This document shows positions 1-8,663 of a stretch of DNA of 64,000 nt, one piece after another. The notes beneath the pieces were generated by a model that saw nothing but the letters and a program-made list of their open reading frames with translations, was not told where the DNA came from and searched no databases. Each line of letters starts with the position of its first letter. Positions within the stretch are counted from its first letter, which is position 1. The stretch is from Xenophilus sp003671765 (GTDB taxonomy: Bacteria > Pseudomonadota > Gammaproteobacteria > Burkholderiales > Burkholderiaceae_C): positions 2,790,001 to 2,854,000 of the forward strand of contig CP166702.1 in NCBI GenBank assembly GCA_051414805.1, given 5' to 3'. A program made the translations under genes and the position numbers.

Positions 1-1854
1 TTCAGGGTTCTTGTACCGCAGGATCGCAGCATGATTGGTGGGCGACACTGGAACGTGCCCCACTTCTTCCTGGCGCCGCCGCTCGACCTCCTCCCAGGTC
101 TCGTAGCGCAGCCAGGGCAGCCCCTTCTCGTCCTTGTCCATCACTGTCTTGCGCTCCTGATAAGTCACATCGTCTTCGAAGTCTTCGCGTTGCTCGCTGT
201 CGGCCTTTATCTTCTTGCCATCGGGGTCCCGACCCTCGTCGCCGCTGTACAGGACGTAGTCGCCGTCGAACTCTTGCGGCAGGCTCAGCGGCCGGGGCAC
301 TTCAGGCGCATTGACCAGCACGCTCTCCGTATGGCCCGCCCAACTGGGCTTGAGGTCACCCTGCACCGGCACAAGGCCCAGGATCTTCTCGGTCGGCAGC
401 TTCCACTCCTTGTCGGGCCGGCTGCCGTCCAGGTAGCGCCACTCGGAGGTGTCGTACTCGCGCTCGCCGGCCCTCACGCGCACGATCTGCTGGTGGAAGT
501 AAGCGAGCGGCTGGCCCGTCGGCTTACTGCCTACCGGCGGGTTGTACTGGGGGTTGGTACCGCGCGCGAACAGGCGCTGCAGCACGTTGCCCCCGACCTG
601 GCCCATGTATTTGGGCGGAATGCCGCGCCAGCCCATGCCCGAGACTGCCGACACGCCGATGACCCGGTCGCCGGGGTTGAAGTTGACGATCAACTTGCCG
701 CGTGTGTCCGCGCGCTCGAACTTCTTCAGGCTCCACCAGGGCAAGGGGGGTGAGCCGCGGCCCGCGTCCGGGTTGTCCACCTTGCCGCCGATCTCGGCCT
801 GCCACTGCGGCGCATCGGCGGGCTTGTAGACGTAGATCGCATGGTCGTAGATGTGGCGCGCGTCGTGCTTGACGGTGCACGCGGTCTGCGGCTCATAGGC
901 CGTCGGGTATTTCTCGGTCGCCCCGGCCACGATCTTGGCCGCCCTGGCGAAGGTGGTGATGCGGTCCTCTTCGCTCTGCACGCTCTGCGCGCCATCGGCG
1001 GCGCTGGCGTAGTCGGTGATGGCGGTGTCGAAGCGGTAGGGCGAGCTGTTGAGGATGACGGTGTCGGGGCTGCGGACCTTTTCCTGCTCCAGGTAGAACA
1101 GCGAGCACAGCGCAATAATGGTGCCCTGGCTGTGGGCCACGATGTTGACGGGCTCGTTGGGCAGGTTGTGGCGGATGTCCTTGACCAGGTTCGCCAGGCG
1201 CCGCGCGGCGTGGGCGTAGTACAGGCGCGGGGGGCAGTCGCACAGGGTGCGGCCGATCACGGGGTTGACGGCGTTGACGTCGATCATCCCGCCCAGGATG
1301 TGCTTGCGAAAACCCGTGGGCAGCCAGAAGGAGGTGAGGGAGGCGCCGCCGTTCTGGAAGGGCCCGCCACCCCAGGCGCCGTCGGCGCGCAGCGGGTTGC
1401 CATAGGTGTCGGTCCACGCCGGGGTCATGCCGAACTGGTCGGTGCCCTTGACGATCTTGCGTCCGCCTTCGGGGCCGTCGCCAACCTTGTAGCCCCACCA
1501 GAAGGGGATGATGGGGGAGGGGATTTGCTTGTGGGCGTCGTCTTCTTTCTTGTATCTGGTGGGCTTTCGTCTGTTGCTCGACGAAGACTGATCGGGCAGC
1601 AATTGCTTAATGTCGTTTCGTCCCAAGCGCCGATTTAGCCCTGAGGCGAACTCGGCAGAGGCATCTTCGTACCACTCCCCCTCCGAGTTGACCCCGTGCA
1701 CGAAGATGATGACGCCGGGCATCAAGGAGGGAACGCCGACGGTGTGGGTCCTGTCCTTCTGCTTCTTGTCGATACCGGTGACCTTACCCTTGACCCATTG
1801 GTACTTGCCGGGGTCGGCCTCCACCGGAGCGATGGCGCTCAGGTCGGCGCTCAT
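1..1854 (-). CDS. tle3: Type VI secretion phospholipase effector, Tle3-like (3' end outside window)
   Basis: The gene reads leftward off the window edge; 618 codons are visible. The protein has an alpha/beta-hydrolase fold: a FVHGV strand near residues 51-55, a nucleophile elbow AHSQGT with Ser242, and a candidate acid Asp396 in NPGDRV. Known family: Tle3 effectors kill rivals by hydrolysing membrane phospholipids after T6SS delivery, and in Pseudomonas the order is vgrG-tli3-tle3, as here. The ATG at 1854 overlaps the immunity-gene stop by 4 nt (ATGA), which supports this start. The frame is also open upstream without a stop through the immunity remnant into vgrG. No lesion is visible in the part shown. 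Assignment to Tle3 rests on the serine motif, length and neighbours. Confidence 0.75.
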   Translation of the reverse strand, partial: MSADLSAIAPVEADPGKYQWVKGKVTGIDKKQKDRTHTVGVPSLMPGVIIFVHGVNSEGEWYEDASAEFASGLNRRLGRNDIKQLLPDQSSSSNRRKPTRYKKEDDAHKQIPSPIIPFWWGYKVGDGPEGGRKIVKGTDQFGMTPAWTDTYGNPLRADGAWGGGPFQNGGASLTSFWLPTGFRKHILGGMIDVNAVNPVIGRTLCDCPPRLYYAHAARRLANLVKDIRHNLPNEPVNIVAHSQGTIIALCSLFYLEQEKVRSPDTVILNSSPYRFDTAITDYASAADGAQSVQSEEDRITTFARAAKIVAGATEKYPTAYEPQTACTVKHDARHIYDHAIYVYKPADAPQWQAEIGGKVDNPDAGRGSPPLPWWSLKKFERADTRGKLIVNFNPGDRVIGVSAVSGMGWRGIPPKYMGQVGGNVLQRLFARGTNPQYNPPVGSKPTGQPLAYFHQQIVRVRAGEREYDTSEWRYLDGSRPDKEWKLPTEKILGLVPVQGDLKPSWAGHTESVLVNAPEVPRPLSLPQEFDGDYVLYSGDEGRDPDGKKIKADSEQREDFEDDVTYQERKTVMDKDEKGLPWLRYETWEEVERRRQEEVGHVPVSPTNHAAILRYKNPE

Positions 1855-2226
1855 CGCTGGCCCCCTTGGGGCTTGCTGGTGCACCACACCTTCGTGTCCA
1901 CAGGGGCAAAGCGGGGCTTGAAGATGAAGTCCGGAAGGTACTTCCAGTCGTTGCTTTGGGGTCGGGGCAAAGTCAACTTCAAGCTTTGCACGAGATCCGC
2001 ACCATCCACGTTGTACGCAATGGGCCCGCTCACCATCACTCCGTTTCGGGGAGAGTGTGCCCAAACGAGCTGCCACGTCCTGCCCCCATCCGTCGAATAC
2101 GGCATCTTGTTCCCTCCGCAAGCGCCCCCGCCCGACGAGCAGTTCGTGTTCCCGCCCCGTGTCACCGGCGCCACGAGGTACTGGTCGTTGGCTGCGTCGA
2201 TGATCAGCGTGGTGCCTCGGGTGCTT
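1851..2226 (-). pseudogene. 3' remnant of a Tli3-like immunity gene
   Basis: About 125 C-terminal residues read as real protein (GTTLIIDAANDQYLVAP near the junction, then YSTDGGRTWQLVW, ending KPQGGQR) and stop inside the tle3 start. There is no N-terminal part or lipoprotein signal; the sequence upstream belongs to vgrG in another frame. Tli3-type immunity proteins are normally more than twice this long and start with an export signal. Inference: a deletion removed the 5' half of the immunity gene together with the 3' half of vgrG. Any ATG in this frame upstream lies inside vgrG sequence, so a functional product is unlikely. Confidence 0.65.
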
Positions 2227-3300
2227 TTGCAACCTGAAGGTGCAGCCCGGCACCATGCCGCGCAGGTTGCCGCTGGCGCGAGCGCGAGTACCCTGGCTGC
2301 GCAAGGCCTGCATGCGCAGCAGGGCCAGCTGGCGCCCTTCGCCCATCGGATCGTTGGGCTCGGTGCTGCCTGCCCGCGGTTGTGCATAGTGACTGCCTGC
2401 GCCGCCGTGGTGCCACTGGTAGACCTCGCCATCGGCCTGACCGGTGGGTCGCGGGTCCTGGCGGCCGACGGTGAGGTCGGCTTTGGGCCTCGTGTAGTCG
2501 TAGTCGCGGGTGGTATAGCGCCCGCTGGTGAGCTGGTTGTGTGGCGCGAAGGCGTGGATGTATTCGGCGTCCACCTTCCAGCCCGGCGGGTGGTAGTCGA
2601 CCTGGCGGTAGGCCTCGCTGGGGTTGGCGCGGTGCGCGCCCATGTTGTCGATGAGCACCAGCCGATGCTTGCCCTCGGAGTGCTCGAAGAAGTAGTTGAT
2701 GCCCCATTCCTGGCACAGGCGCTCGAAGAACTGGAAGTCGGTCTCGTTGTACTGGGTCTGGTAGTCGCGTGCCGGGTAGGCGTCGATCAGGCGCTTGTCG
2801 ACCGGGAAGGGGTAGTCGGCGAACAGTTCGTCAAGGATGTCGACGACGGTCTTGTTCTGGAAGATCTTGCAGTCGGTGCTGAGGGTGGCCAGGTGCAGCC
2901 AGGGGCGCAGGGTCAGTTTGTACTGAACGTGCCGACCCTCTTCGCCCCAAAGCTGCGCATCGGTGATGAGGGCACTGATCTCGCGCACGCCGGCGCCGAT
3001 GCGGTCGGTACTGGGGCCGATGCCGCCGGGCATGAATTCGCCGGCGCCTTCGAGTTCAATGGAGCAGGAGATCTCGCGGCCGATGAAGTCATCCAGGTTG
3101 AAGTCCGCCGCGCCGGACGCACCGAGGTTCAGCGCGTCGGGCGTCTTCAGCAGCAGTTCGTATGCAAACAGGCTGTTGATGCCCTCGCGGCCTGACAGGC
3201 GTACCGGCTCGAGGGCTGGGCTCCCGAGGTGCTGAGGGATTGCATCGCTCTGGATTTGAAGCGTGCGCGTACGCACGCCGTTGACGGCAATCATGACCAT
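2215..3300 (-). pseudogene. vgrG: Type VI secretion spike protein VgrG, truncated after about 360 residues
   Basis: The N-terminal VgrG region is clear: an IQSDAI start region, an SGREGINSLFAYELLL segment, then YNETDFQFFERLCQEWGINYFFEH, then the conserved PGCTFRL motif. Homology ends at about 2215-2226, just after this motif. The OB-fold, beta-helix spike and C-terminal region (normally several hundred more residues) are missing. Downstream the frame stays open through the immunity remnant and into tle3, so translation would give a VgrG-Tle3 fusion. The start is ATG 3300, or 3294, with AGGGAG upstream. The short product lacks the trimeric spike, so canonical VgrG function is not expected. Confidence 0.75.
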
Positions 3301-3664
3301 TGATCTCCCTGAAACGTTCTCGATGCAGCGGTGCCATGGGCGGCCGCCGTGTCAAGGCATGCTAGCCAGCACTGCAGGCCACAAGCCTTACCGATGTGAC
3401 ATCGGTCACAGCAGGGGCCGAATTGCTCTACCCACTTCGGAGTACGGCGGATCGTTCCGGTTTGTGACGGCGATCTGTGCGACCGGCAGGCGACGGACGA
3501 GAGTCGGGCAGTGGCGCCCGTCCTGCCCTCGGCGTCCAGGTTGGAACCGACAGCGATCCGTGGATGCGCCGATTGCGACTTCGACGTGGTGTGCGCATGC
3601 TGACGCTTGGCCCTGCGCCGCCGCGGTGGCCGATGTCCATCCACACCGACCCAGAGACTGCCGC
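3301..3664. other. Intergenic region between vgrG and the crotonase gene
   Basis: 364 bp with no convincing coding sequence on either strand. It holds the divergent start regions of vgrG and the crotonase gene and one CRP-type palindrome (3395-3410). Confidence 0.6.
3395..3410. promoter_or_regulatory. CRP/Vfr-type binding site
   Basis: TGTGA-N6-TCACA is a perfect match to the CRP-family consensus. It lies about 95 bp upstream of the vgrG start and about 255 bp upstream of the crotonase start, so it could control either. Function is inferred from the motif only. Confidence 0.5.
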
Positions 3665-4585
3665 ATGCCCACCTTCGACACCCTCACCATCGCCCAGGAC
3701 CCGGCCCAGCCGCGCATCGCGCGCCTGGTGCTCAACCGCCCGGAGCGCCTGAACGCGATCGCCGAGTCCACACCTGGCGAGATCCGCCGCGCCGTCGAGT
3801 GGGCGCAGGCCGTGGACGAGGTGCACGTGATCGTGGTGGAGGGTGCCGGCCGCGCCTTCTGCGCCGGCTACGACCTGACGGACTACGCCGAGGGCCAGGC
3901 CGGCGAGCATCCCTGCTGGCAGGAGAAGACGCCGTGGGACCCGATGCTCGACTACGCCGCCATGAAGAAGAACACCGAGGACTTCATGGCCCTGTGGCGC
4001 TGCCCCAAGCCGACCATCGCCAAGGTGCACGGTTACGCCGTGGCGGGCGGCAGCGACATCGCGCTCAGCTGCGACCTCCTGGTGATGGCCGAGGACGCGC
4101 GCATCGGCTACATGCCCACGCGCGTGTGGGGTTGCCCGACCACGGCGATGTGGACCTACCGCCTGGGCGCGATGCGGGCCAAGCAGCTGATGTTCACCGG
4201 CGACACCATCGACGGGCGGCAGGCGGCCGAATGGGGCCTGGCCAACGCGGCCGTGCCGGCCGAGGCGCTGGAAGCCGAGACCATGGCGCTGGCGGCGCGC
4301 ATCGCCGGGGTGCCGCGCAGCCACCTGGCGATGCACAAGCTGGTGGTCAACCAGGTGTGGCTGTCGATGGGGCTCGAACAGACGCAGATGTTCGCCACCG
4401 TGTTCGACGGCATCACGCGCCACAACCCCGAGGGCATGTGGTTCCGCAGGCATGCCGAGGTCGAGGGCTTCAAGAGTGCGGTGCAGTGGCGCGACAGCGG
4501 CCGTCCGATCCCCGAGGGCGACGAGGCGAGGGCGCTCATCGTCGAGCTCGAGGCGCGGCTGGCCGGGCAGCGCCGCGCGGGCTGA
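3665..4585 (+). CDS. Crotonase/enoyl-CoA hydratase family protein
   Basis: 306 aa. The crotonase fold is shown by the oxyanion-hole segments AFCAGYD (64-70) and GYAVAGGSDIALSCD (123-137). The family hydrates, isomerises or hydrolyses acyl-CoA thioesters in the cytosol. The position of the first catalytic acid is Asp131 (GGSD) rather than Glu. The second canonical glutamate is replaced in MPTRVWG (about 150-156), so true enoyl-CoA hydratase activity is doubtful. The in-frame extension upstream to 3263 is not protein-like, so ATG 3665 is chosen. The gene is alone on the plus strand and ends 12 bp from the convergent esterase gene. Confidence 0.8.
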   Translation: MPTFDTLTIAQDPAQPRIARLVLNRPERLNAIAESTPGEIRRAVEWAQAVDEVHVIVVEGAGRAFCAGYDLTDYAEGQAGEHPCWQEKTPWDPMLDYAAMKKNTEDFMALWRCPKPTIAKVHGYAVAGGSDIALSCDLLVMAEDARIGYMPTRVWGCPTTAMWTYRLGAMRAKQLMFTGDTIDGRQAAEWGLANAAVPAEALEAETMALAARIAGVPRSHLAMHKLVVNQVWLSMGLEQTQMFATVFDGITRHNPEGMWFRRHAEVEGFKSAVQWRDSGRPIPEGDEARALIVELEARLAGQRRAG

Positions 4586-4597
4586 ACGCCTGCGCGC

Positions 4598-6358
4598 TCA
4601 GCGCACCCGAATCGCCGTGCGCTGCAGGTCGGCGTCGAAGACCAGCCGGGCGGGCCAAGCGGCCCATGTGGCGCCCACGCCGGCGTCGTTGGGGTCGCCG
4701 TGCCGGGCGAACGCGCCGAGGCTGCGCATCATCGCCCGGGACAGCGCCTGCCGCCCCGGCGCGTTGGCACGCGTGAACATGAAGCGCGAATACAGCGAGG
4801 GGCCGAAGTTGCCGAAGACGAAGGGCAGGTCGAAGGTGTGGGCGGCGCCGAAGATCCGGTCCAGCGGCGGCGGCAGGCGGTCCCACTCGAACTCGTAGGC
4901 CCAGACGGCCTGCTGTCGCGTGCGCAGGGCGTTGAGCATGTCGTCGCGGATGGCGGAGAACCACAGCGCATCGAGCTGGCGTGCCCGCGTGTCGAAGCCG
5001 GTGCCGGGCGTATCGACCGGCAGGTAGGCGGGCGGGATCCACTGCGCCAGCGTGGTCTGCGGCGGCGCCTCGGGGTCGTAGCGCGCGGCGAGCGAGAAGA
5101 CGGCCCCGTCGTCCAGCAGCCGGCCACTGGTGCCGCCCAGCGGGGGGCTGAGGGCGAAGAGCTGCGGGAACAGCTTGGTCTCGTCGCGCGTGTGGCCGGC
5201 CAGCACCGGCATGCGCAGGTAGTGGCCGGCGCGCACGGCCGCGATCGGGTCGTTCGCAAGCACCCAGCCGTCGGGGATCGGGTTGCTGGCCGCCATGCCG
5301 CGCGCCGCCAGCCGCGTGCGCACCACCTGCAGCAGGGCGTCCGGCGACTGGCTGCGCAGCCAGGCCGCCGTGCGACCTGAGCCGGCATCCGCTTCCCACT
5401 GCCGCGCCTGCGTGGCGTCGGCCGTCTGCCGGCCGGCGACCAGGGACTCGTGCACCAGCGCCTCGCCGCGTGCGGCCCAGACGGGAGCCGGCAGCACCGC
5501 CGGAATGCCGCCCGCCGGCAGCGATGCCGCGGTCGACAGACCGCCGCTGAGCGCGGCGAGCCGGTGGAAGAGCGGACGGCCGCGCGCCACCAGCATGGGC
5601 GAGGTGAGCAGCGCATAGACGTTCACGGCACCGGCCGACTGGCCCATCAGCGTCACGCGCTCCGGATCGCCGCCGAAGGCGGGCGCATTGGCGGCGACGA
5701 ACTCGAGCGCCTTCACGATGTCCAGCAGCGCGAAGTTGCCCGAGTCCTCCTCGCGCCGGCCGGTCTTGAGCGCCTTGGCGTCGAGGAAGCCGAAGATGCC
5801 GAGCCGGTAGTTGACCGTGACGACCACCGCGTCCTCTTGCCGGGCGAGCGCCGCGCCGTCGTACACCGGGTCAGCGGTGTAGCCGGTGATGTTGCTGCCG
5901 CCGTGCACGAACACGATCACCGGCCGCGGCGCGCTCGCGCGCGAGGCCGGGGTCCAGATGTTGAGGTACAGGCAGTCCTCGTCGCCCACGGTGCGGCCGA
6001 GCGAACTGCCGACCGTCTCGTCGTAGCGGTTGTTCAGCCCCGGGCCGTAGAGGCGCTGGGTCTGCACGCAGGCGGGCGCGAAGGCGCGTGCGGCGCGCGG
6101 TGCGGCCCACGGTTGCGGATCGCGCGGCGCGCGCCAGCGCAGCTCGCCGACCGGCGGCTGGGCATAAGGCACGCCCTTCCAGCTCCAGGTGCCGCTGGCG
6201 GCCGAGTCGTCGTTGCCCAGCACGGGGCCCCAGGTGGTCTGGCGCTGCATTGGCGCGTCGCCCGCGCCGGGCGCCGCGCAGCCGGCGAGGCACAGCGCGA
6301 GCAGCGCGGCCGCGACGGCGGGCCAGGCGCGGCCCTTGCGTGGGAGCGTCGCCATCAT
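4598..6358 (-). CDS. Type B carboxylesterase, lipoprotein
   Basis: About 586 aa from ATG 6358. There is a signal peptide with a lipobox LAGC (Cys27), which predicts an outer- or inner-membrane-anchored periplasmic enzyme. Carboxylesterase/lipase type B signatures: EDCLYLNIW (127-135), the oxyanion HGG (152-154), and the nucleophile GQSAGA with Ser241. It would hydrolyse carboxylic esters; the substrate is unknown. The start overlaps the stop of the upstream tctC by 4 nt, indicating translational coupling. That suggests the esterase releases an acid that the adjacent receptor could bind (inference). Confidence 0.85.
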   Translation of the reverse strand: MMATLPRKGRAWPAVAAALLALCLAGCAAPGAGDAPMQRQTTWGPVLGNDDSAASGTWSWKGVPYAQPPVGELRWRAPRDPQPWAAPRAARAFAPACVQTQRLYGPGLNNRYDETVGSSLGRTVGDEDCLYLNIWTPASRASAPRPVIVFVHGGSNITGYTADPVYDGAALARQEDAVVVTVNYRLGIFGFLDAKALKTGRREEDSGNFALLDIVKALEFVAANAPAFGGDPERVTLMGQSAGAVNVYALLTSPMLVARGRPLFHRLAALSGGLSTAASLPAGGIPAVLPAPVWAARGEALVHESLVAGRQTADATQARQWEADAGSGRTAAWLRSQSPDALLQVVRTRLAARGMAASNPIPDGWVLANDPIAAVRAGHYLRMPVLAGHTRDETKLFPQLFALSPPLGGTSGRLLDDGAVFSLAARYDPEAPPQTTLAQWIPPAYLPVDTPGTGFDTRARQLDALWFSAIRDDMLNALRTRQQAVWAYEFEWDRLPPPLDRIFGAAHTFDLPFVFGNFGPSLYSRFMFTRANAPGRQALSRAMMRSLGAFARHGDPNDAGVGATWAAWPARLVFDADLQRTAIRVR

Positions 6359-7332
6359 TCCGCCGTGATGTTGGCAGCCTGGATGATCTGGGCCCACTTG
6401 CGCGTCTCGCTGGTGATGAAGGCGCTGAACTCCGCGGGCGTGCCGCCGCGCAGCTGCAGGCCGGCGGCCTCGGCCTTGCGCCGCACGTCCGCGTCGGCCA
6501 GCGCAGTCTTCAATTCGGCATGGATGCGCGCCACCACGTCTGCAGGCGTCCCCGCCGGTGCCAGCATGCCGTACCAGCCGTAGCCGACGACGGTGGGCAG
6601 GCCCTGTTCGCGCAGCGTCGGCGCATCGGGGTACAGCGGCGTGCGCTCCTCGTTCGCCACCCCCAGCACGCGCAGCTTACCGGCCTGGATGTGCGGCACC
6701 GCGGTGGAAATCGCCGTCAGCGTGGCGTCGATGCGGCCGGCCAGCAGCTCGGTGTAGGCGGGCGCGTCGCCGCGGTACTGCACCACGATGCCCTTGGCGC
6801 CGGCGGCGCGCAGCAGCAGCTCGGCCGTGAGGTGCGGTGCCGAGCCGGCCCCGGGCGAGCCGAAGGTCGCGCCCTTGGGGCTCGCCTTGGCGTGCTGGAT
6901 GAACTCGGCCAGCGTCTTGTAGGGCGCCTGGGCGTTCACCACGAGGAACAGCGGCGCGATGGCCGTGCTGCCGATGGCGGCGAAGCTCTTGTGCACGTCG
7001 TAGGGCAGGTCCTTGTACAGCGCCTCGCCGATGGCGATGGGAGCGGCCGCGTGCAGCAGCGTGTAGCCGTCGGGCGCAGCCTTGGCCACGTAGTCGTTGG
7101 CGATGCGCGTGCCGGCGCCGGCCTTGTTCTCCACCACCACGCTCTGGCCCAGGCGGCGCGAGAGGAAGTCGCCGAGCACCCGGGTGAGGATGTCGTTCGA
7201 GCCGCCGGCGCCATAGGGCGACACGAGGCGGATCGGCCGCGCGGGCCAGGCCTGCGCCGAGGCGGGCAGGCTCCAGGGCAGGGCGAGCCCGGCGGCGGCC
7301 GAGGCGAGCAGATGGCGTCGGTTCATGGGCAT
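6355..7332 (-). CDS. Bug/TctC-family tripartite tricarboxylate transporter receptor
   Basis: 325 aa with a cleavable signal peptide (residues about 1-27, ending ASAQA). The typical Bug order follows: WPARPIRLVSPYGAGGSND, VVENKAGAGT, PDGYTLL, and a GWYGMLAPAGTP segment near the C-terminus. Periplasmic receptor for a carboxylic acid. No TctA or TctB membrane genes are near, as is common for the many orphan Bug receptors of Burkholderiales. It is coupled to the downstream esterase. The ligand cannot be told from sequence. Confidence 0.9.
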   Translation of the reverse strand: MPMNRRHLLASAAAGLALPWSLPASAQAWPARPIRLVSPYGAGGSNDILTRVLGDFLSRRLGQSVVVENKAGAGTRIANDYVAKAAPDGYTLLHAAAPIAIGEALYKDLPYDVHKSFAAIGSTAIAPLFLVVNAQAPYKTLAEFIQHAKASPKGATFGSPGAGSAPHLTAELLLRAAGAKGIVVQYRGDAPAYTELLAGRIDATLTAISTAVPHIQAGKLRVLGVANEERTPLYPDAPTLREQGLPTVVGYGWYGMLAPAGTPADVVARIHAELKTALADADVRRKAEAAGLQLRGGTPAEFSAFITSETRKWAQIIQAANITAE

Positions 7333-7365
7333 GGTCTCTTGTCTCCGTCTTGTTGAAATCGTGCG

Positions 7366-8636
7366 TCAGATCGGGCGGATCGGCGGGTAGTCGAAACGCA
7401 GTTCCAGGTGCTCGGCGCGCGGCTGGTACAGCCGCAGCACCACGTAGAACAGCTCGCCCGGCGGCGCGGGCAGCCAGTTCACGCCGGGGCCGGGGTCCTG
7501 CGCCTGCATCCGGATCACGAGACTGCCATCGGGCTCGGTGCGCAGGCCGGGGTGCGGTCGCCGATCGAGTAGCGGTCGATCGGGTTGGCGACGAACAGGC
7601 AGTCGCTGCGACGGTACAGGGTGAGCGACCAGAAGGCGTCGACGCGCGGGCCGCCGCCGGGTGCGAAGCGCAGCTCGTAGCGCCTCGCGCCATGCAGGGG
7701 CTGGCCCTCGACGTCGACCTCCGCCGTCGGGTACATCGCTTCGTCCACACCCAGCGCGCCGATGAAGTTGCGCGCGATGCGGGCCCGCGTGAGCAGGTCG
7801 TCGCCCCAGTGCGTGCGCACCATGACCGGGATGGCCCAGCCGCCACCCAGCGCGTGTGGCTGGCCGGCGTTGCGCAGGCGTTCGTACACCGCCGGCAAGG
7901 CAGCCGCCAGTGCATCGTCGTCGAGCGGCCAGGCGAGCGCCTCGCCCTCGGGCGGCGGGTTGCCGGGCAGCGCGGCGTCCACCGTCGCGCGGTACAGCTG
8001 CGCGGAGGGAATGCGCGTGTCGCGGCCGTCGAGGGCCGTGTCCACGCGCATCGCCGCGTCACGGCCGTCGAGGCGGCGCATGCGCAGCGCCTGCTGCAGC
8101 GCGCGCACGCGCTCGGCATCCGGCCCGTCGTCGTCGACCAGGAAGCGGCCGATCAGCCACACGTCGTGCCCGGGGGCCGCGATGGTGTGCGTCACGTCGG
8201 CCGGCACCTCGCCGCGCCAGCCGGGCCCGTGGACCAGCGTGCACTGCGCGCGGTTGCCGGTGGTGCGCCGGCCGACGTAGGCGAAGGGGTTGGTCCAGGC
8301 GTCCAGCAGCCCGAGCGTCCAGTAGCGATCGCCGACGTCGGGCGACTCGATCAGCACGGGGCCTTCGGAGAGATCGATCCACGCATTGCTGTAGACCGTG
8401 TCGTTGTTCGGGCTCACGACCTCGCGGTCGTCGGGGCCGAGGCGCCGGTGGGTGTGGGTGAACTGGTTGACCCAGCGCCAGGACGAGCCCGGCTCGTCGG
8501 AGGCGAAGCCGAGCGTGGGATGCCGGCGTGCCGTGGTGGCGGCGCGCATGCGCATCATCTCGAACAGGGGCAGGGTCTGGATCACGGCGGCTTCGGCGGC
8601 CGTCGTGTCGTGGTCGGGGAGGGTGGCGAGGGTCAT
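7366..8636 (-). pseudogene. DUF1254/DUF1214 domain protein, frameshifted near its 3' end
   Basis: The intact part (8636 down to about 7550) encodes the DUF1254 region (VSPNNDTVYSNAWIDL, DRYWTLGLLDAW) and most of DUF1214 (FWSLTLYRRSDCLFVANP, DRYSIGDRTP). The frame then shifts at the C/G run at 7545-7553 and stops at 7515, giving 373 aa. Restoring one G continues the family ending (LRTEPDGSLVIRMQ, then FYVVLRLYQPR) to a stop at 7366, about 423 aa. These proteins are usually exported, function unknown; no clear signal peptide is seen here. The lost tail is a core part of DUF1214. It may be a real mutation or a single-base sequence error. Confidence 0.75.
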
Positions 8637-8663
8637 CGGGACGGCAGGCGAAAGGCGAAGGCT

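Noticed and set aside
1696..3195. 499-codon open frame on the plus strand opposite vgrG and the immunity remnant
   Set aside because: Shadow of real coding sequence in GC-rich DNA; low-complexity Ala/Val/Gly composition and no domain.
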